Below, piece by piece: positions 24,352 to 33,112 of a stretch of DNA of 64,000 nt (its first letter is position 1; each line of letters starts with the position of its first letter). The stretch lies in contig JAFTKW010000020.1 of assembly GCA_017453065.1 (NCBI GenBank), positions 1 through 64,000 on the forward strand. The letters run 5' to 3'. The notes below the pieces were generated by a model that saw only the letters and a list, made by a program, of their open reading frames with translations, ran no database searches and was not told the origin of the DNA. This stretch comes from Lachnospiraceae bacterium. Its GTDB lineage: Bacteria > Bacillota > Clostridia > Lachnospirales > Lachnospiraceae. The position numbers were made by a program, and so were the translations under genes.

Positions 24352-24873
24352 GTGCCAAAAATACTTGAAAATGTTCGTGAACAACTGTTAGAAGAAGCCA
24401 AACGTCAAATACAGGAAAATGGCTACAGTAAGACTACTATTCGATCTGTGGCAGGAGCTTGTAAACTTGGAGTTGGAACGGTTTATAACTATTTTGAATC
24501 CAAAGATATGCTGATAGCGACGTTTATGCTAGAGGATTGGCTTTTGTGCCTGGGGGAGATTCAAAAAGGCGCAACCGAGGACCCAGAACAGTTCATAGCA
24601 CATTTTTACGAGGCTCTTAAGGGTTTTATTCAAAAGCACGAGTACTTGTTTCAAGATAGCGATGCAGCCAAAGCTTTTGCAGGAGCATTCAGTGTCAGAC
24701 ACAAACAACTGCGAGACCAGATAGCGAAGCTTTTAGCGTCAATTTGTACCAATGCCAAAGGGGATAGGGAGTTTTTGGCAGAATTTATTGCAGAGGCAAT
24801 GCTTACATGGACTGTTGCTGGTCGTCCAGTGGAGGATATCACACCCCTTATATTGAAACTGCTGAGAGAGTAA
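24352..24873 (+). CDS. TetR/AcrR-family regulator
   Basis: A 173-aa protein. The TetR HTH lies at about residues 8-55 (AKRQIQENGYSKTTIRSVAG, LGVGTVYNYFESKDML). The start is GTG at 24352, because GGGAGGTG lies 6 nt upstream; the ATG at 24337 is part of that RBS and would add 5 residues. Small ligand-binding domain follows. It probably represses itself and the divergent hydrolase through the palindrome at 24315-24328. Upstream of the reductase-like operon at 24956, which could also be a target. Confidence 0.88.
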   Translation: MPKILENVREQLLEEAKRQIQENGYSKTTIRSVAGACKLGVGTVYNYFESKDMLIATFMLEDWLLCLGEIQKGATEDPEQFIAHFYEALKGFIQKHEYLFQDSDAAKAFAGAFSVRHKQLRDQIAKLLASICTNAKGDREFLAEFIAEAMLTWTVAGRPVEDITPLILKLLRE

Positions 24874-24955
24874 AGGGACTCAGAAACCGCTTTTAGCAGA
24901 GCAAATATGAACCATATAGTAGCAAAAAATATATAATGAAAAGGAGATTTAAATT

Positions 24956-25882
24956 ATGAGTAGTTTTGAAAACCTTCGCATTGTTGACAATTTTTATCAG
25001 ACATCTTTGTTCTTTCCTATGCCAACAGTGGTAATCAGCACTTTGTGTGAAGATGGCACCACCAACCTTGGACCATATTCCTTGGTTCAGCCTTACTATG
25101 TAGCTGGCAAAGATTACTATGCAATGTTGCTCAGTTGCCGTAACTCTTCCAATACTGCACAGAACATTCTTCGCACTGGTAAATGTGCCATCAACTTTAT
25201 TGATGACAATCCAAAGACCTTTAAAGAGGCAGTAAAACTCTCCTGGCCTGGCGATAAGCCATCCGAAAAGATGCCAAAGTGTAGCTTTAAGTTGGAAAAG
25301 AGTTTGGCAGAAGAGGAAAATCCAGAGGATGTTCGTCCTATGGTTATGACAGATGCTATCGAAGTTATTGAGTGTACATGGGTGCGTGAACTGGATGGTG
25401 CGCAGAACGATCAACCAGGACAGCTCAACGGTTATGAAGGCCCTTACCACGATTTCAATGGTATTACCAGTAAGTTTGGTGCACATTTTATTTTGAAAAT
25501 CGACAAGATTCTGATGAAGAAGAAATATAAAGATGCCATCATCAATGGTGTGAAAGCTAAAGACTTCCCACCTCTTCCAGTGGACTATGGCTACCGTGAC
25601 AGTAAGAACTTCTGGTTCCACAAAAAGACCAAGATGAGAGCAGAGCTCCTTCAGATGAGAGAGGCATCCTTAGAATCTGTTCGCTATGCGGCAGACCGTG
25701 CAGATGACAAGGTAAAATTCACAGATGAAGCACTGAAGACAATCCTTAATGTGCCTCGTGTATTCCTTCCATTGGTTCTGAAAGGCTGCGTTGAATGGGC
25801 AAGAGAAAACAATGTGGAGTTGATCACAGAAGAGCATATGAAGATTATTAACGACAAACGTTCCAAGGAGAAAAATAAGTAA
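24956..25882 (+). CDS. Flavin reductase-like protein with C-terminal PCP_red-like domain
   Basis: A 308-aa protein. The N-terminal about 200 residues are an FMN-binding split barrel of the flavoredoxin type (FFPMPTVVISTLCEDGTTNLGPYSLV, LLSCRNSSNTAQNILRTGKCAINF). The last about 60 residues (DEALKTILNVPRVFLP, ARENNVELITEEHM) resemble the small PCP_red domain found at the end of light-independent protochlorophyllide reductase subunits. It heads a co-directional run of at least five genes. Probable cytoplasmic flavin-dependent reductase. Substrate unknown; the tail assignment is by eye. Confidence 0.7.
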   Translation: MSSFENLRIVDNFYQTSLFFPMPTVVISTLCEDGTTNLGPYSLVQPYYVAGKDYYAMLLSCRNSSNTAQNILRTGKCAINFIDDNPKTFKEAVKLSWPGDKPSEKMPKCSFKLEKSLAEEENPEDVRPMVMTDAIEVIECTWVRELDGAQNDQPGQLNGYEGPYHDFNGITSKFGAHFILKIDKILMKKKYKDAIINGVKAKDFPPLPVDYGYRDSKNFWFHKKTKMRAELLQMREASLESVRYAADRADDKVKFTDEALKTILNVPRVFLPLVLKGCVEWARENNVELITEEHMKIINDKRSKEKNK

Positions 25883-25946
25883 TTTTTCTCCCATCGAAAT
25901 CCAAGTAGGATTTCTCTCGAGAAGAACAAATAAAAGGAGATTAGAT

Positions 25947-26798
25947 ATGAAAGTTGTATTGGCTGGCGCTTATGGAAATTTGGGCGCAGATATTTTTAAA
26001 GCACTTTTGGCTGCAGGACATGAAGTAGTGGCTGCAGATATGATTGAAAGAGATTTGGGAGTTACAGGTAACTTTACCTTCAAAAAGATGGACGTAACAA
26101 ATCCAGAGTCTTTGAAGGGACTTTGTGATGGCGCAGATGCAGTAATCACTACAGTTGGTCTTACCAAGACATCCGCAACAGTGACTAACTATGAAATTGA
26201 CTATCAGGGCAACCTGAATCTTTTGAATGAGGCAAAGGCTGCAGGCGTAAAGAACTTTACATACATTTCCGTTCTGAAAGCCGACAAGGCTCCTAAGGTT
26301 CCTATGCTTCATGCAAAATACTTGTTTGAAGAAGAACTGAAAAAGAGCGGACTTACATGGGTAATCCATCGTCCAACTGGTTACTTCTACGATATCGTAA
26401 AAGTATTCAAACCTATGATTGAAAAAGGAGAGGTTACTCTTCTTGGAAACGATCCTGTACACGCAAACGTTATTTCTACCGAAGACTTTGCTGACTTTAT
26501 CGTAAAGCATATGATGGATGAAAATGTAACCTACGATGTGGGTGGCAAGGAAACCTATTCCTATGAGGAGATTGCAAACCTTTGCTTTGCAGCAGCAGGC
26601 AAAGAGCCAACTATCAAACGTGCACCTGCGTTCTTGTTTGATGTACTTGCATTCATCAATCACTTTAAAAAGAATGGTAAGGAAGCTATCCTTCGCTTCT
26701 CCAAATGGACTCTTACAGAGGAAATGGTTGGAGATACGGTTCACGGCGATATGAGCTTTGCAGAGTATATTAAAGAAAGTTTTAAGGAGACAAAATAA
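25947..26798 (+). CDS. NmrA-like/atypical SDR NAD(P)-binding protein
   Basis: A 283-aa Rossmann protein. GAYGNLGADIF at residues 7-17 is the GxxGxxG dinucleotide motif. Asp in VVAADM suggests NAD preference. The usual YxxxK active site of classical SDRs is not seen clearly (VLKADKAPKVPMLHAKYLFEEEL), so it belongs to the atypical NmrA-like group. It overlaps the next gene by one base (TAATG). A 7-bp hairpin GAAATCC/GGATTTC sits just upstream in the 64-nt gap. Role in the reductase-like operon inferred. Confidence 0.8.
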   Translation: MKVVLAGAYGNLGADIFKALLAAGHEVVAADMIERDLGVTGNFTFKKMDVTNPESLKGLCDGADAVITTVGLTKTSATVTNYEIDYQGNLNLLNEAKAAGVKNFTYISVLKADKAPKVPMLHAKYLFEEELKKSGLTWVIHRPTGYFYDIVKVFKPMIEKGEVTLLGNDPVHANVISTEDFADFIVKHMMDENVTYDVGGKETYSYEEIANLCFAAAGKEPTIKRAPAFLFDVLAFINHFKKNGKEAILRFSKWTLTEEMVGDTVHGDMSFAEYIKESFKETK

Positions 26799-27598
26799 TG
26801 GGTTGGAGTTATTTAGGAATTATTCTCATCGTATGTGCAGTGCTCTGCGCAGTGGGATTTTATAAGTTTGTATATTTCCTTTCCATCGGCTATGGCTTTG
26901 CTGTGGCTGGTGGCGGAATCACTATCCTTGTGATGGCTATGGTAAATGGCTGGAGCGATGGAGTGCTTTGGCTTGCACTTTTGCAGGCAGGTTTGTTCCT
27001 GACATACGGCATTCGCCTATCTGGATTCCTTTTGGTTCGCGAAATCAAAAATGCCGCTTATCGTAAAACCTTGAAGGAAGCAACTGGAGATGACAAAAAG
27101 ATGCCTATCTTTGTGTTGGCTACTATCTGGGTGTGCGTAGCAATTCTTTATACTGCGCAGGTAAGCCCAATGTTGTTCCGTTATATGAATGGAGCAAAAG
27201 ATATTGTAGTGCCACTTATCGGCGCGGCTGTTTCTGTATTTGGCCTTATCTTGGAAGCTGTTGCTGACAACCAGAAGTCTGCACAGAAGAAAGAAAATCC
27301 GGATATGGTTGCAACCAAAGGCCTTTACAAGATTGTTCGTTGTCCAAACTACTTGGGCGAGATTATTTTCTGGACAGGTATTTTTATTAGCGGTGTAACT
27401 GCTTATACTGGAGTTGGTCAGTGGATTACAGCAATCGTTGCCTATATTTGCATCGTGTTTATCATGTTTAACGGCGCACAGCGTTTGGAAAAACGTCAGA
27501 TGGCTCGCTATGGTAATGACGAAGCTTACAATACATACGCAAACAAAACACCAATTATTATTCCACTTCTTCCAATTTATCATTTAAATAAGAAGTAA
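26798..27598 (+). CDS. DUF1295 membrane protein, steroid 5-alpha-reductase-like
   Basis: A 266-aa protein with about seven TM helices. The C-terminal motif GLYKIVRCPNYLGEIIFWTGIF matches the DUF1295/3-oxo-5-alpha-steroid 4-dehydrogenase C-terminal signature (GL...xxRHPNYxGE), though His is replaced by Cys here. AQRLEKRQMARYGNDEAYNTY is the second family segment. The start overlaps the stop of the preceding gene by one base. Members reduce steroid or isoprenoid double bonds or are of unknown function; which applies here cannot be said. Confidence 0.85.
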   Translation: MGWSYLGIILIVCAVLCAVGFYKFVYFLSIGYGFAVAGGGITILVMAMVNGWSDGVLWLALLQAGLFLTYGIRLSGFLLVREIKNAAYRKTLKEATGDDKKMPIFVLATIWVCVAILYTAQVSPMLFRYMNGAKDIVVPLIGAAVSVFGLILEAVADNQKSAQKKENPDMVATKGLYKIVRCPNYLGEIIFWTGIFISGVTAYTGVGQWITAIVAYICIVFIMFNGAQRLEKRQMARYGNDEAYNTYANKTPIIIPLLPIYHLNKK

Positions 27599-27618
27599 GT
27601 GTAGCGGGGGGACAAAAG

Positions 27619-28257
27619 ATGAAAGATTTTTCTGTATCTATGGCACTGGTAGACTATATTCCGGTTATCTTTTTCGGAATTGCTGCTGTGCTTCTTATGA
27701 GAGACCTTTACAACAAGATGAGCAAGGGTGCATTTGCACTTTTTGCAGCAGGAACCATTGATATTTTTTGTGCGGGTGCACTGAAGGCTACATACAAATT
27801 GCTTTATGCCGCTGGGGTATGCGACTTTGAGGCGTTAAATGCCATGTTTTTCCCAGTGCAATCCATCGGATTTTTGCTGGCAGGCATCGGCATGGTTGCC
27901 CTTGTTTGTCACAAGCAGACCAAGACGCCACTTCTTTCTGTGGCACCACCTGTGTTCAGTGGAACATTTGTCTTTGTAGGGCTTATGGTACTTGGCCTTG
28001 GTATGATGGATGTAGTGCTTTGTATCATCGCTGCTAAGATGAAGAAACCAGGATTGATTGCTTTCTTTGCACTTTCCTTTGTATGTTCTCTTTGTATGGG
28101 CTATCTGTCCTCGCAGGATTTTGCACAGGCATCTATGAACTGGATTGCAGAGGGTGTCAATGTGGTAGGACAGGGGTGCCTTCTTGCAGGCGCAGTAATG
28201 TTACACAAAAACGGACTTGCTGATTTCAGATTGAGAAAGGGTGAAACCACATGCTAA
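27619..28257 (+). CDS. Polytopic membrane protein of unknown function
   Basis: A 212-aa protein with about six predicted TM helices and short loops. I do not recognise a family. RBS GGGGGGAC before ATG. Three His/Cys-rich spots (LVCHKQ, VLCIIAAK) are noted without assigned meaning. It lies in the middle of the reductase-like operon, and its end overlaps the next gene by 7 bp. Confidence 0.7.
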   Translation: MKDFSVSMALVDYIPVIFFGIAAVLLMRDLYNKMSKGAFALFAAGTIDIFCAGALKATYKLLYAAGVCDFEALNAMFFPVQSIGFLLAGIGMVALVCHKQTKTPLLSVAPPVFSGTFVFVGLMVLGLGMMDVVLCIIAAKMKKPGLIAFFALSFVCSLCMGYLSSQDFAQASMNWIAEGVNVVGQGCLLAGAVMLHKNGLADFRLRKGETTC

Positions 28258-28931
28258 ATCAGATATTAGAAGACATCAAAACAAAGTATTTAGTTACGGA
28301 ATTAGAAGTGGGTGAATTTGCAAAATTAAAGGCGAATGGAATGAATTTCACAGTTCAAGCATTCAAAGCCGAAGGACTGGGGCATATATCTGTTATGAGA
28401 GCAACAGGTTTCTTCGGCCTCATGAAAATGGATACGCTGATGATTAATCCTACAGCGGTAGATTTGCCACTTTATTCTTATGATCGTATTTATGCGATGG
28501 GAAACGATACGTTGATTGTAGAGTTGTACGATACTTTTGTAGGCAAAGAAGATGCGCAGGGTGCGCCAAGAAAATCTATGGCTCTACTTGCTCAGGCAAA
28601 GGAGCAGTTTGTAGACTTGCCTGAAAGAGATCCGGGCGAGCATTGGTATGATAGCATCAAGCTGCCTGAGAGTATCTCGAAGAAAGGCAAAAAGGCTCAG
28701 ACTCCTGCAATGGATGAGTTGACGCTTAAGCACTTTGAGGCTTATCTTGCTGCGCCAGTAGAATTGGTGGAAGGCGAAGAAATCAAGGCGGCTAAAATGC
28801 AGAAAGCCGCTGTCTATGTCAATGGATTATTGGGGAAGGGTGGACCTTCTACAGATGTGTTCCTCAAAGCCTTTGGAAGAGAGAAGACAGATAAACTGTT
28901 TAAGGAAGTTTTATTTGGAATTGATGTATAA
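28251..28931 (+). CDS. Cytoplasmic protein, possibly bilin-reductase-fold
   Basis: A 226-aa soluble protein. The segment MNPTAVDLPLYSYDRIYAMGN is really read here as MINPTAVDLPLYSYDRI followed by YAMGND. Together with the C-terminal FLKAFGREKTDKLFKEVLFG it recalls ferredoxin-dependent bilin reductases (PcyA/HY2), which have an A-x-D-L-P...D core and an AFG...VLF end. The similarity is weak and the catalytic Asp/His pair was not located. RBS AAAGGGTG lies inside the preceding gene, which it overlaps by 7 bp. If correct, with the other reductases in this operon, reductive tetrapyrrole or steroid chemistry is possible. Confidence 0.4.
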   Translation: MLNQILEDIKTKYLVTELEVGEFAKLKANGMNFTVQAFKAEGLGHISVMRATGFFGLMKMDTLMINPTAVDLPLYSYDRIYAMGNDTLIVELYDTFVGKEDAQGAPRKSMALLAQAKEQFVDLPERDPGEHWYDSIKLPESISKKGKKAQTPAMDELTLKHFEAYLAAPVELVEGEEIKAAKMQKAAVYVNGLLGKGGPSTDVFLKAFGREKTDKLFKEVLFGIDV

Positions 28932-28937
28932 AAAGAC

Positions 28938-28971
28938 GCCAAGGCCTAGATGAGATGGTTTAGGCCTTGGC
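28938..28971. other. Intercistronic hairpin
   Basis: Perfect 11-bp stem GCCAAGGCCTA / TAGGCCTTGGC with a 12-nt loop. No T-run follows, so it is probably an mRNA-stability or processing hairpin, not a terminator. Confidence 0.6.
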
Positions 28972-29003
28972 ATGTTGTGATGTTTGATGAGGAGGGATGT
29001 TTC

Positions 29004-29678
29004 ATGAGAGATTTTATGCTCGCAAACCTAGCAGCGATGATTTGGGTGATTGTTGCCATCGAAGTTATTTTTGGAGTTCTCTTTGTGAAGGAATATCAAA
29101 AGGGCAAGAGCAAAATGGTGCTCAGTATGTTGCTCATTGACTTGGGATTGTTTCTAGACGCTTTGTTTATCGTTTTGGGAGTTTTTACTCAAAATGGTTT
29201 GCCAGAGATGGTTAGCAGACTTCGTTTTGTCAGTCATGGGGTGTTGATTCCTTTGATGTTCCCTATCTGTGGATACGGACTGAAACTTGGCCAGAAGGCC
29301 ATGAAGATTCTCTGGGCTGCCACGTTTGTAATCATGGTGCTAGGGTTGGCACAAAGCCTTGCGATTCATTTGGAACTACGACAGCTTGGTACAGTGCTTC
29401 GTCATGTTTCAGCAGATTCCAGTCCAGCTTGGGCAGAAGGCATCAGTAGCCTGCTTTCCTATGGAACGGTGATTCCGCTTATCATAGTTGGAATCATTGT
29501 CTGGGTAAAACAGAAGACACCACATTTGTTTTTGTCTGGCTTTTTGATGTTTGCTTTTTCTGCTTTGGGTCCAGCAACAGGAAACTTCGACCTCATTTTC
29601 TTTATTAGCATGATTGGAGAAGTATTTATGGTATTGTTCTTCTATTTGTATGCGAGAGTGAGAGCGAAGAGAGATTGA
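29004..29678 (+). CDS. Polytopic membrane protein of unknown function
   Basis: A 224-aa protein with about seven TM helices. The start is ATG 29004 (RBS GGAGGG, 7 nt), not the upstream ATG at 28950 which lies in the hairpin. It resembles the 27619 membrane protein in size and in glycine-rich helices, and could be a distant paralogue. It is the last gene before a terminator and belongs to the same operon as the reductase-like genes. No family recognised. Confidence 0.7.
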   Translation: MRDFMLANLAAMIWVIVAIEVIFGVLFVKEYQKGKSKMVLSMLLIDLGLFLDALFIVLGVFTQNGLPEMVSRLRFVSHGVLIPLMFPICGYGLKLGQKAMKILWAATFVIMVLGLAQSLAIHLELRQLGTVLRHVSADSSPAWAEGISSLLSYGTVIPLIIVGIIVWVKQKTPHLFLSGFLMFAFSALGPATGNFDLIFFISMIGEVFMVLFFYLYARVRAKRD

Positions 29679-29721
29679 GTAGAACTGTTTGTGAAAACGA
29701 ATAGAGTTATTTAGGTAAAAG

Positions 29722-29773
29722 AAAACTACTACAGCAAGGAAGGTTACTTCTTGTTGTAGTAGTTTTTATTTTT
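29722..29773. terminator. Bidirectional terminator
   Basis: AAAACTACTACA-G-CAAG... / ...CTTG-T-TGTAGTAGTTTT, followed by T-rich sequence on the plus side and A-rich on the other. It separates the reductase-like operon from the convergent AraC gene. Confidence 0.88.
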
Positions 29774-29790
29774 TGTCATATTATTTATAG

Positions 29791-30624
29791 CTATAGTTTT
29801 TCTATGGGTAGCCACAGCTCTACATAACTTTCTCCAATGTCTTCCTGACAAGGTGGTCCATACAGTTCGATATTGTAATTTCCGCTGAGTTTGTATTCTT
29901 TGCAGTTAGGCAACCATTCACGCCACATTCGGGTGTTGGTGTCCTGAAGAGTTCTTTGTTTACATGGGAACACTGCCCAAAGACCCGCAGGAAGAGTTAT
30001 GGTTTCACAACCTTCTGGGATTTCCTTCCAAGGCATATAGTTGTCTGCAATGAGATAGTCAAAGTATCTGCCATCACTGTCTATGCAAAGACCATACATA
30101 CCACACACGATTTCACCGCCACCATCCTTAAAGTGCTCCTCCCAAAACTTTGGGATTTCTTGATAAGAGGTTTCGGTGTCAAAACTTCTTTTTCTGCCCA
30201 TTACTGTAAAGGCGGCTTTTTCTACTATTTTATATTCCATCATTGTTCCTCCTTCTAATGATAACTTGATACGAACGGGAGCATAGTCTTTTAGACTGGC
30301 TCCAGTTTCTTTTGCTTGAGAAGGAGTGATGCCATGAAACTTAGTGAAGGCTCTCGTAAAACTGTCTGGAGAATCATATCCATATTTGAGAGCGACATCC
30401 AGTACTTTGGTGTCTTTTGCGGCTAGTTCTTTGGCCGCAAGTGTCATACGCCTGTTTCGAATGTACTCTGCTATACTTATGCCACATAGCGCAGAAAAGA
30501 TGCGCTGAAAGTGAAATTCTGAGACATAAGCCTTGTCTGCCACATCTTTTACTTTAATATCTTGTGTTAGATTCGTTTCTATATATTCTATTGCTTCTTG
30601 AATGCCATTTATCCAGTTATTCAT
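29791..30624 (-). CDS. AraC-type regulator with GyrI-like effector domain
   Basis: A 277-aa protein. The N-terminal AraC HTH pair is at residues 8-105 (ADKAYVSEFHFQRIFSAL, ALKYGYDSPDSFTRAFTKFHG). The C-terminal half is a GyrI-like/SOUL-type small-molecule binding domain (MEYKIVEKAAFTVMGRKRSFD...LWAVFPC...ELWLPIEKL). Such proteins are activators that sense hydrophobic or cationic ligands (BmrR, Rob style). RBS AAAGGAG before ATG. Single gene, convergent with the reductase-like operon. Target unknown. Confidence 0.92.
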   Translation of the reverse strand: MNNWINGIQEAIEYIETNLTQDIKVKDVADKAYVSEFHFQRIFSALCGISIAEYIRNRRMTLAAKELAAKDTKVLDVALKYGYDSPDSFTRAFTKFHGITPSQAKETGASLKDYAPVRIKLSLEGGTMMEYKIVEKAAFTVMGRKRSFDTETSYQEIPKFWEEHFKDGGGEIVCGMYGLCIDSDGRYFDYLIADNYMPWKEIPEGCETITLPAGLWAVFPCKQRTLQDTNTRMWREWLPNCKEYKLSGNYNIELYGPPCQEDIGESYVELWLPIEKL

Positions 30625-30771
30625 GGTGACTCCTTTTTAGATATGTGTAATTACATGCTTTCGTCGACGTTAATGATATTCTAGCATGCTTGATGAGTGA
30701 AGTCCCGACTTTTTCTGCTTTTTGAGGTGGGGAAGGGAGAATAGCTTGGAGTGATAAATCCCAATTTATGC

Positions 30772-30804
30772 AAAAAAAAAGAGGGCCTGTTTACAAGCCC
30801 TCTT
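30772..30804 (-). terminator. Terminator of the DUF368 gene
   Basis: AAGAGGGC / GCCCTCTT hairpin followed, on the minus strand, by nine T. Confidence 0.9.
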
Positions 30805-30819
30805 ATCAATTGTTCTATT

Positions 30820-31662
30820 TTATTCTACAGCGTACTTCTGATTAAACTTATCAAGCATCAGTGCGGCTACGATACCAGCCACCAAGCAAATGATGTTTAC
30901 GATGCATCCTCCTACAGATACAGTAAAGCTTGCAAATGGAATAATCATGATAGTAGCAGCGATGACAATACCGATGATTGCATGGAATGCAACAGAGTAA
31001 AATTTGTCAAACAGCATGTTAACTGCTTTAGCAAAAAGGATTACGGTTGCCAAAGCACCGATACCACCAGGAATCAATACGGAAAAGTCCATACTTCCAA
31101 TTCCGCCTACAAATGGCTCATACAAACCAAGTGGCATAAGCAGAGTAGAAAAACTCATACCTGGAGCGATTACGCTGAGAGCCAATGAAAATCCGCAGAA
31201 GAGATACCATACAAAGTTTGGCTCGATTTCAACGGAGAGTACTTTAAGACCAATCAGTAGAGCAAAGATAAAGATCATTGCAACCACCATGGAAATGTAG
31301 GAACTTTTGCTGCGACCCTGCTGTCCAGCTTCTCTAAATAAAGAAGGGAGCATGCCACTAATCAATCCAATGAATACACATACGGATGGGGCAGGGTATT
31401 TGTCTAAAAGGAAGGAGAGCAGATTAGCTACTCCAAGGAAGCCAATTACACCGCCGATACCGATAGGAATCAGTTTAGGAACATGAGTTTTGAAATTTTT
31501 GAATGGCTCTGACAAAAATTCCATAATAGTTTTGTAAACACCAAAGACTACACAGAGCACACCACCGGAAATGCCAGGCAATACTGCGCCAAGACCAATC
31601 AGAGCACCCTGAAGTACTTTGAGAAAAAGACGAGCAATAGAAAAATTCTTTTCTTGTTTCAT
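30820..31662 (-). CDS. DUF368 family, polyprenyl-phosphate transporter-like (PopT)
   Basis: A 280-aa protein with about nine TM helices. The DUF368 landmarks are GAVLPGISGGVLCVVFGVY near the N-terminus and SVIAPGMSFSTLLMPLGLYEP in the second repeat: two inverted APG(I/M)S motifs. DUF368 proteins (PopT) recycle undecaprenyl phosphate across the membrane for cell-wall synthesis in Firmicutes. RBS GAGGTGAC before ATG. Single gene with its own terminator. Confidence 0.9.
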   Translation of the reverse strand: MKQEKNFSIARLFLKVLQGALIGLGAVLPGISGGVLCVVFGVYKTIMEFLSEPFKNFKTHVPKLIPIGIGGVIGFLGVANLLSFLLDKYPAPSVCVFIGLISGMLPSLFREAGQQGRSKSSYISMVVAMIFIFALLIGLKVLSVEIEPNFVWYLFCGFSLALSVIAPGMSFSTLLMPLGLYEPFVGGIGSMDFSVLIPGGIGALATVILFAKAVNMLFDKFYSVAFHAIIGIVIAATIMIIPFASFTVSVGGCIVNIICLVAGIVAALMLDKFNQKYAVE

Positions 31663-31736
31663 AAGTCACCTCAATATATTTTTATTCACATATCGGTTAA
31701 TTTTATCACAATTGTTTTTAAAAGGAAACTATAAAA

Positions 31737-31759
31737 TAGAAGAGAGGGATTCGAACGAG
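31737..31759. repeat. Degenerate tRNA 3'-end copy
   Basis: TAGAAGAGAGGGATTCGAAC closely matches the complement of the tRNA-Met 3' end at 33113 (TAGCGAGAGGGGGATTCGAAC), with substitutions and one gap. It lies on the far side of the A+T-rich gene pair 31779-33071, as an attachment-site duplicate would. Confidence 0.5.
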
Positions 31760-31778
31760 GTCTCCTTGAATTTTTGTC

Positions 31779-32336
31779 CTACATCACCTGTGTCAATAGC
31801 CCCTCTTTTAATATTCCTTTTATAATACTACCCAATTCTTCTATGGATATATCTCTTTCGTTTTTCATCCAACTAGTTATCATAGAAATGACACCTGGAA
31901 TATAGAACTCAAATGCATAAATGGCTTTTTTGTTATCAGGAGATATTTTAAAATTTTTTAATGCTAAAGGAATAATAATATTTTGCAACTGCTTAGAAAA
32001 TTGTAGATTATAAGAATTATTTAACAAAATTTGACCATACATTTCATTCTCATTTATAAGCTTATCAAAAGTATAAAGGAAATTATCCAATAATCTATCT
32101 TGTTCTATATTGTCGCGGATTGCCTTTGTAAAATTTGAGATAAATTCTTCTTCAATTTGATTTAACAAATCATATGGATCCTTAAAATAATTATAGAATG
32201 TTACTCTGCTATATCCTGCTTTTTCAGATATTTCTTTTACTGTAATTTTCTCAATAGGTCTTTCTTTATAATATTCACAAAAAGCAGATATAAAATCTCT
32301 CCTTGTAGTTTCTGTTACCTCTGGGTGTTTTTTCAT
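31779..32336 (-). CDS. TetR/AcrR-family regulator
   Basis: A 185-aa protein. HTH region at residues 15-55 (ITVKEISEKAGYSRVTFYNYF). Helical C-terminus with the TetR_C (DhaS-like) look. Start is ATG 32336 with AGGAG 5 nt upstream; the GTG two codons earlier lies within the RBS region. It is much more A+T-rich than the flanking genes. It is divergent from an HXXEE membrane protein and probably controls it. Confidence 0.9.
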   Translation of the reverse strand: MKKHPEVTETTRRDFISAFCEYYKERPIEKITVKEISEKAGYSRVTFYNYFKDPYDLLNQIEEEFISNFTKAIRDNIEQDRLLDNFLYTFDKLINENEMYGQILLNNSYNLQFSKQLQNIIIPLALKNFKISPDNKKAIYAFEFYIPGVISMITSWMKNERDISIEELGSIIKGILKEGLLTQVM

Positions 32337-32377
32337 CGGCACTCCTCATTGCTTAACACATCTGTCAAATCTGTAAA

Positions 32378-32406
32378 TTGATGCGTTTTTTGTCTATTGC
32401 TATAAT
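32378..32406 (+). promoter_or_regulatory. Sigma-A promoter of the HXXEE gene
   Basis: TTGATG (32378-32383), 17-bp spacer, TATAAT (32401-32406), within the divergent gap shared with the TetR gene. Confidence 0.75.
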
Positions 32407-32453
32407 ATTATACGACACATGTAAAGCAATAACAAGAAAGAGGATATATCATT

Positions 32454-33071
32454 ATGAAGAGATTTCTTATAAAATACAATCTTGAGATACTAACTACGAT
32501 AATGTTTGCTTTCGTGACATTATCGACAATTTGTAACTGGACCTTGTCAGTTACACAAAGAATCCTTATTGCATATGTATTTTTATTTACCCTACATGAG
32601 TGGGAAGAAAATAGATATCCTGGTGGGTTCACGAACATTATGGAAGGAATGATTGGCAAAAAATTCAGTGAAGATGCTAAAGAACTTTCGCATATTCCAG
32701 TTATGATTTTACTTTTGCTAATACATATTATTCCGTATATTTTTGATTCAATAATCTTTTTAACCCTTATTCCTGTTTTTCTAGGAATCTTTGAGGGATT
32801 TGTACACACAATGGGAGTCAAACTATCGAAAGCAGAAAAATTTTATACTCCTGGTATGATTACTGCATATATGATGTTAATTGCTTCAATCTTTACTATT
32901 TACTATTTACTTTCAAACAATATGATAACGGGAAAAGACTGTATACTAGGATTTGTTGGCATGTTTGTTAGTTTTGCTATTATGCAAAATAGAGTACTTG
33001 CAATAAATGGAATAACTTATAAAGATATGTTCAATATAATAAAGGCTAAGAAAGAAACAATAACAAAATAG
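32454..33071 (+). CDS. HXXEE-domain membrane protein
   Basis: A 205-aa membrane protein with about five to six TM helices. The motif LHEWEENRYPGGF gives the H-x-x-E-E signature, and conserved acidic/His residues in IFEGFVHTMGVK form the rest of the presumed site. Function of HXXEE proteins is unknown. Very A+T-rich codon use. It pairs with the divergent TetR gene, and this two-gene unit lies next to tRNA-Met. The layout suggests a horizontally acquired pair. Confidence 0.85.
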   Translation: MKRFLIKYNLEILTTIMFAFVTLSTICNWTLSVTQRILIAYVFLFTLHEWEENRYPGGFTNIMEGMIGKKFSEDAKELSHIPVMILLLLIHIIPYIFDSIIFLTLIPVFLGIFEGFVHTMGVKLSKAEKFYTPGMITAYMMLIASIFTIYYLLSNNMITGKDCILGFVGMFVSFAIMQNRVLAINGITYKDMFNIIKAKKETITK

Positions 33072-33077
33072 ATATGA

Positions 33078-33110
33078 AAAAAGACTCTTGATTTCTCAAG
33101 AGTCTTTTTT
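33078..33110. terminator. Bidirectional terminator
   Basis: Perfect 13-bp stem AAAAGACTCTTGA / TCAAGAGTCTTTT with TTTC loop. It also serves the minus-strand tRNA pair. Confidence 0.95.
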
Positions 33111-33112
33111 AG

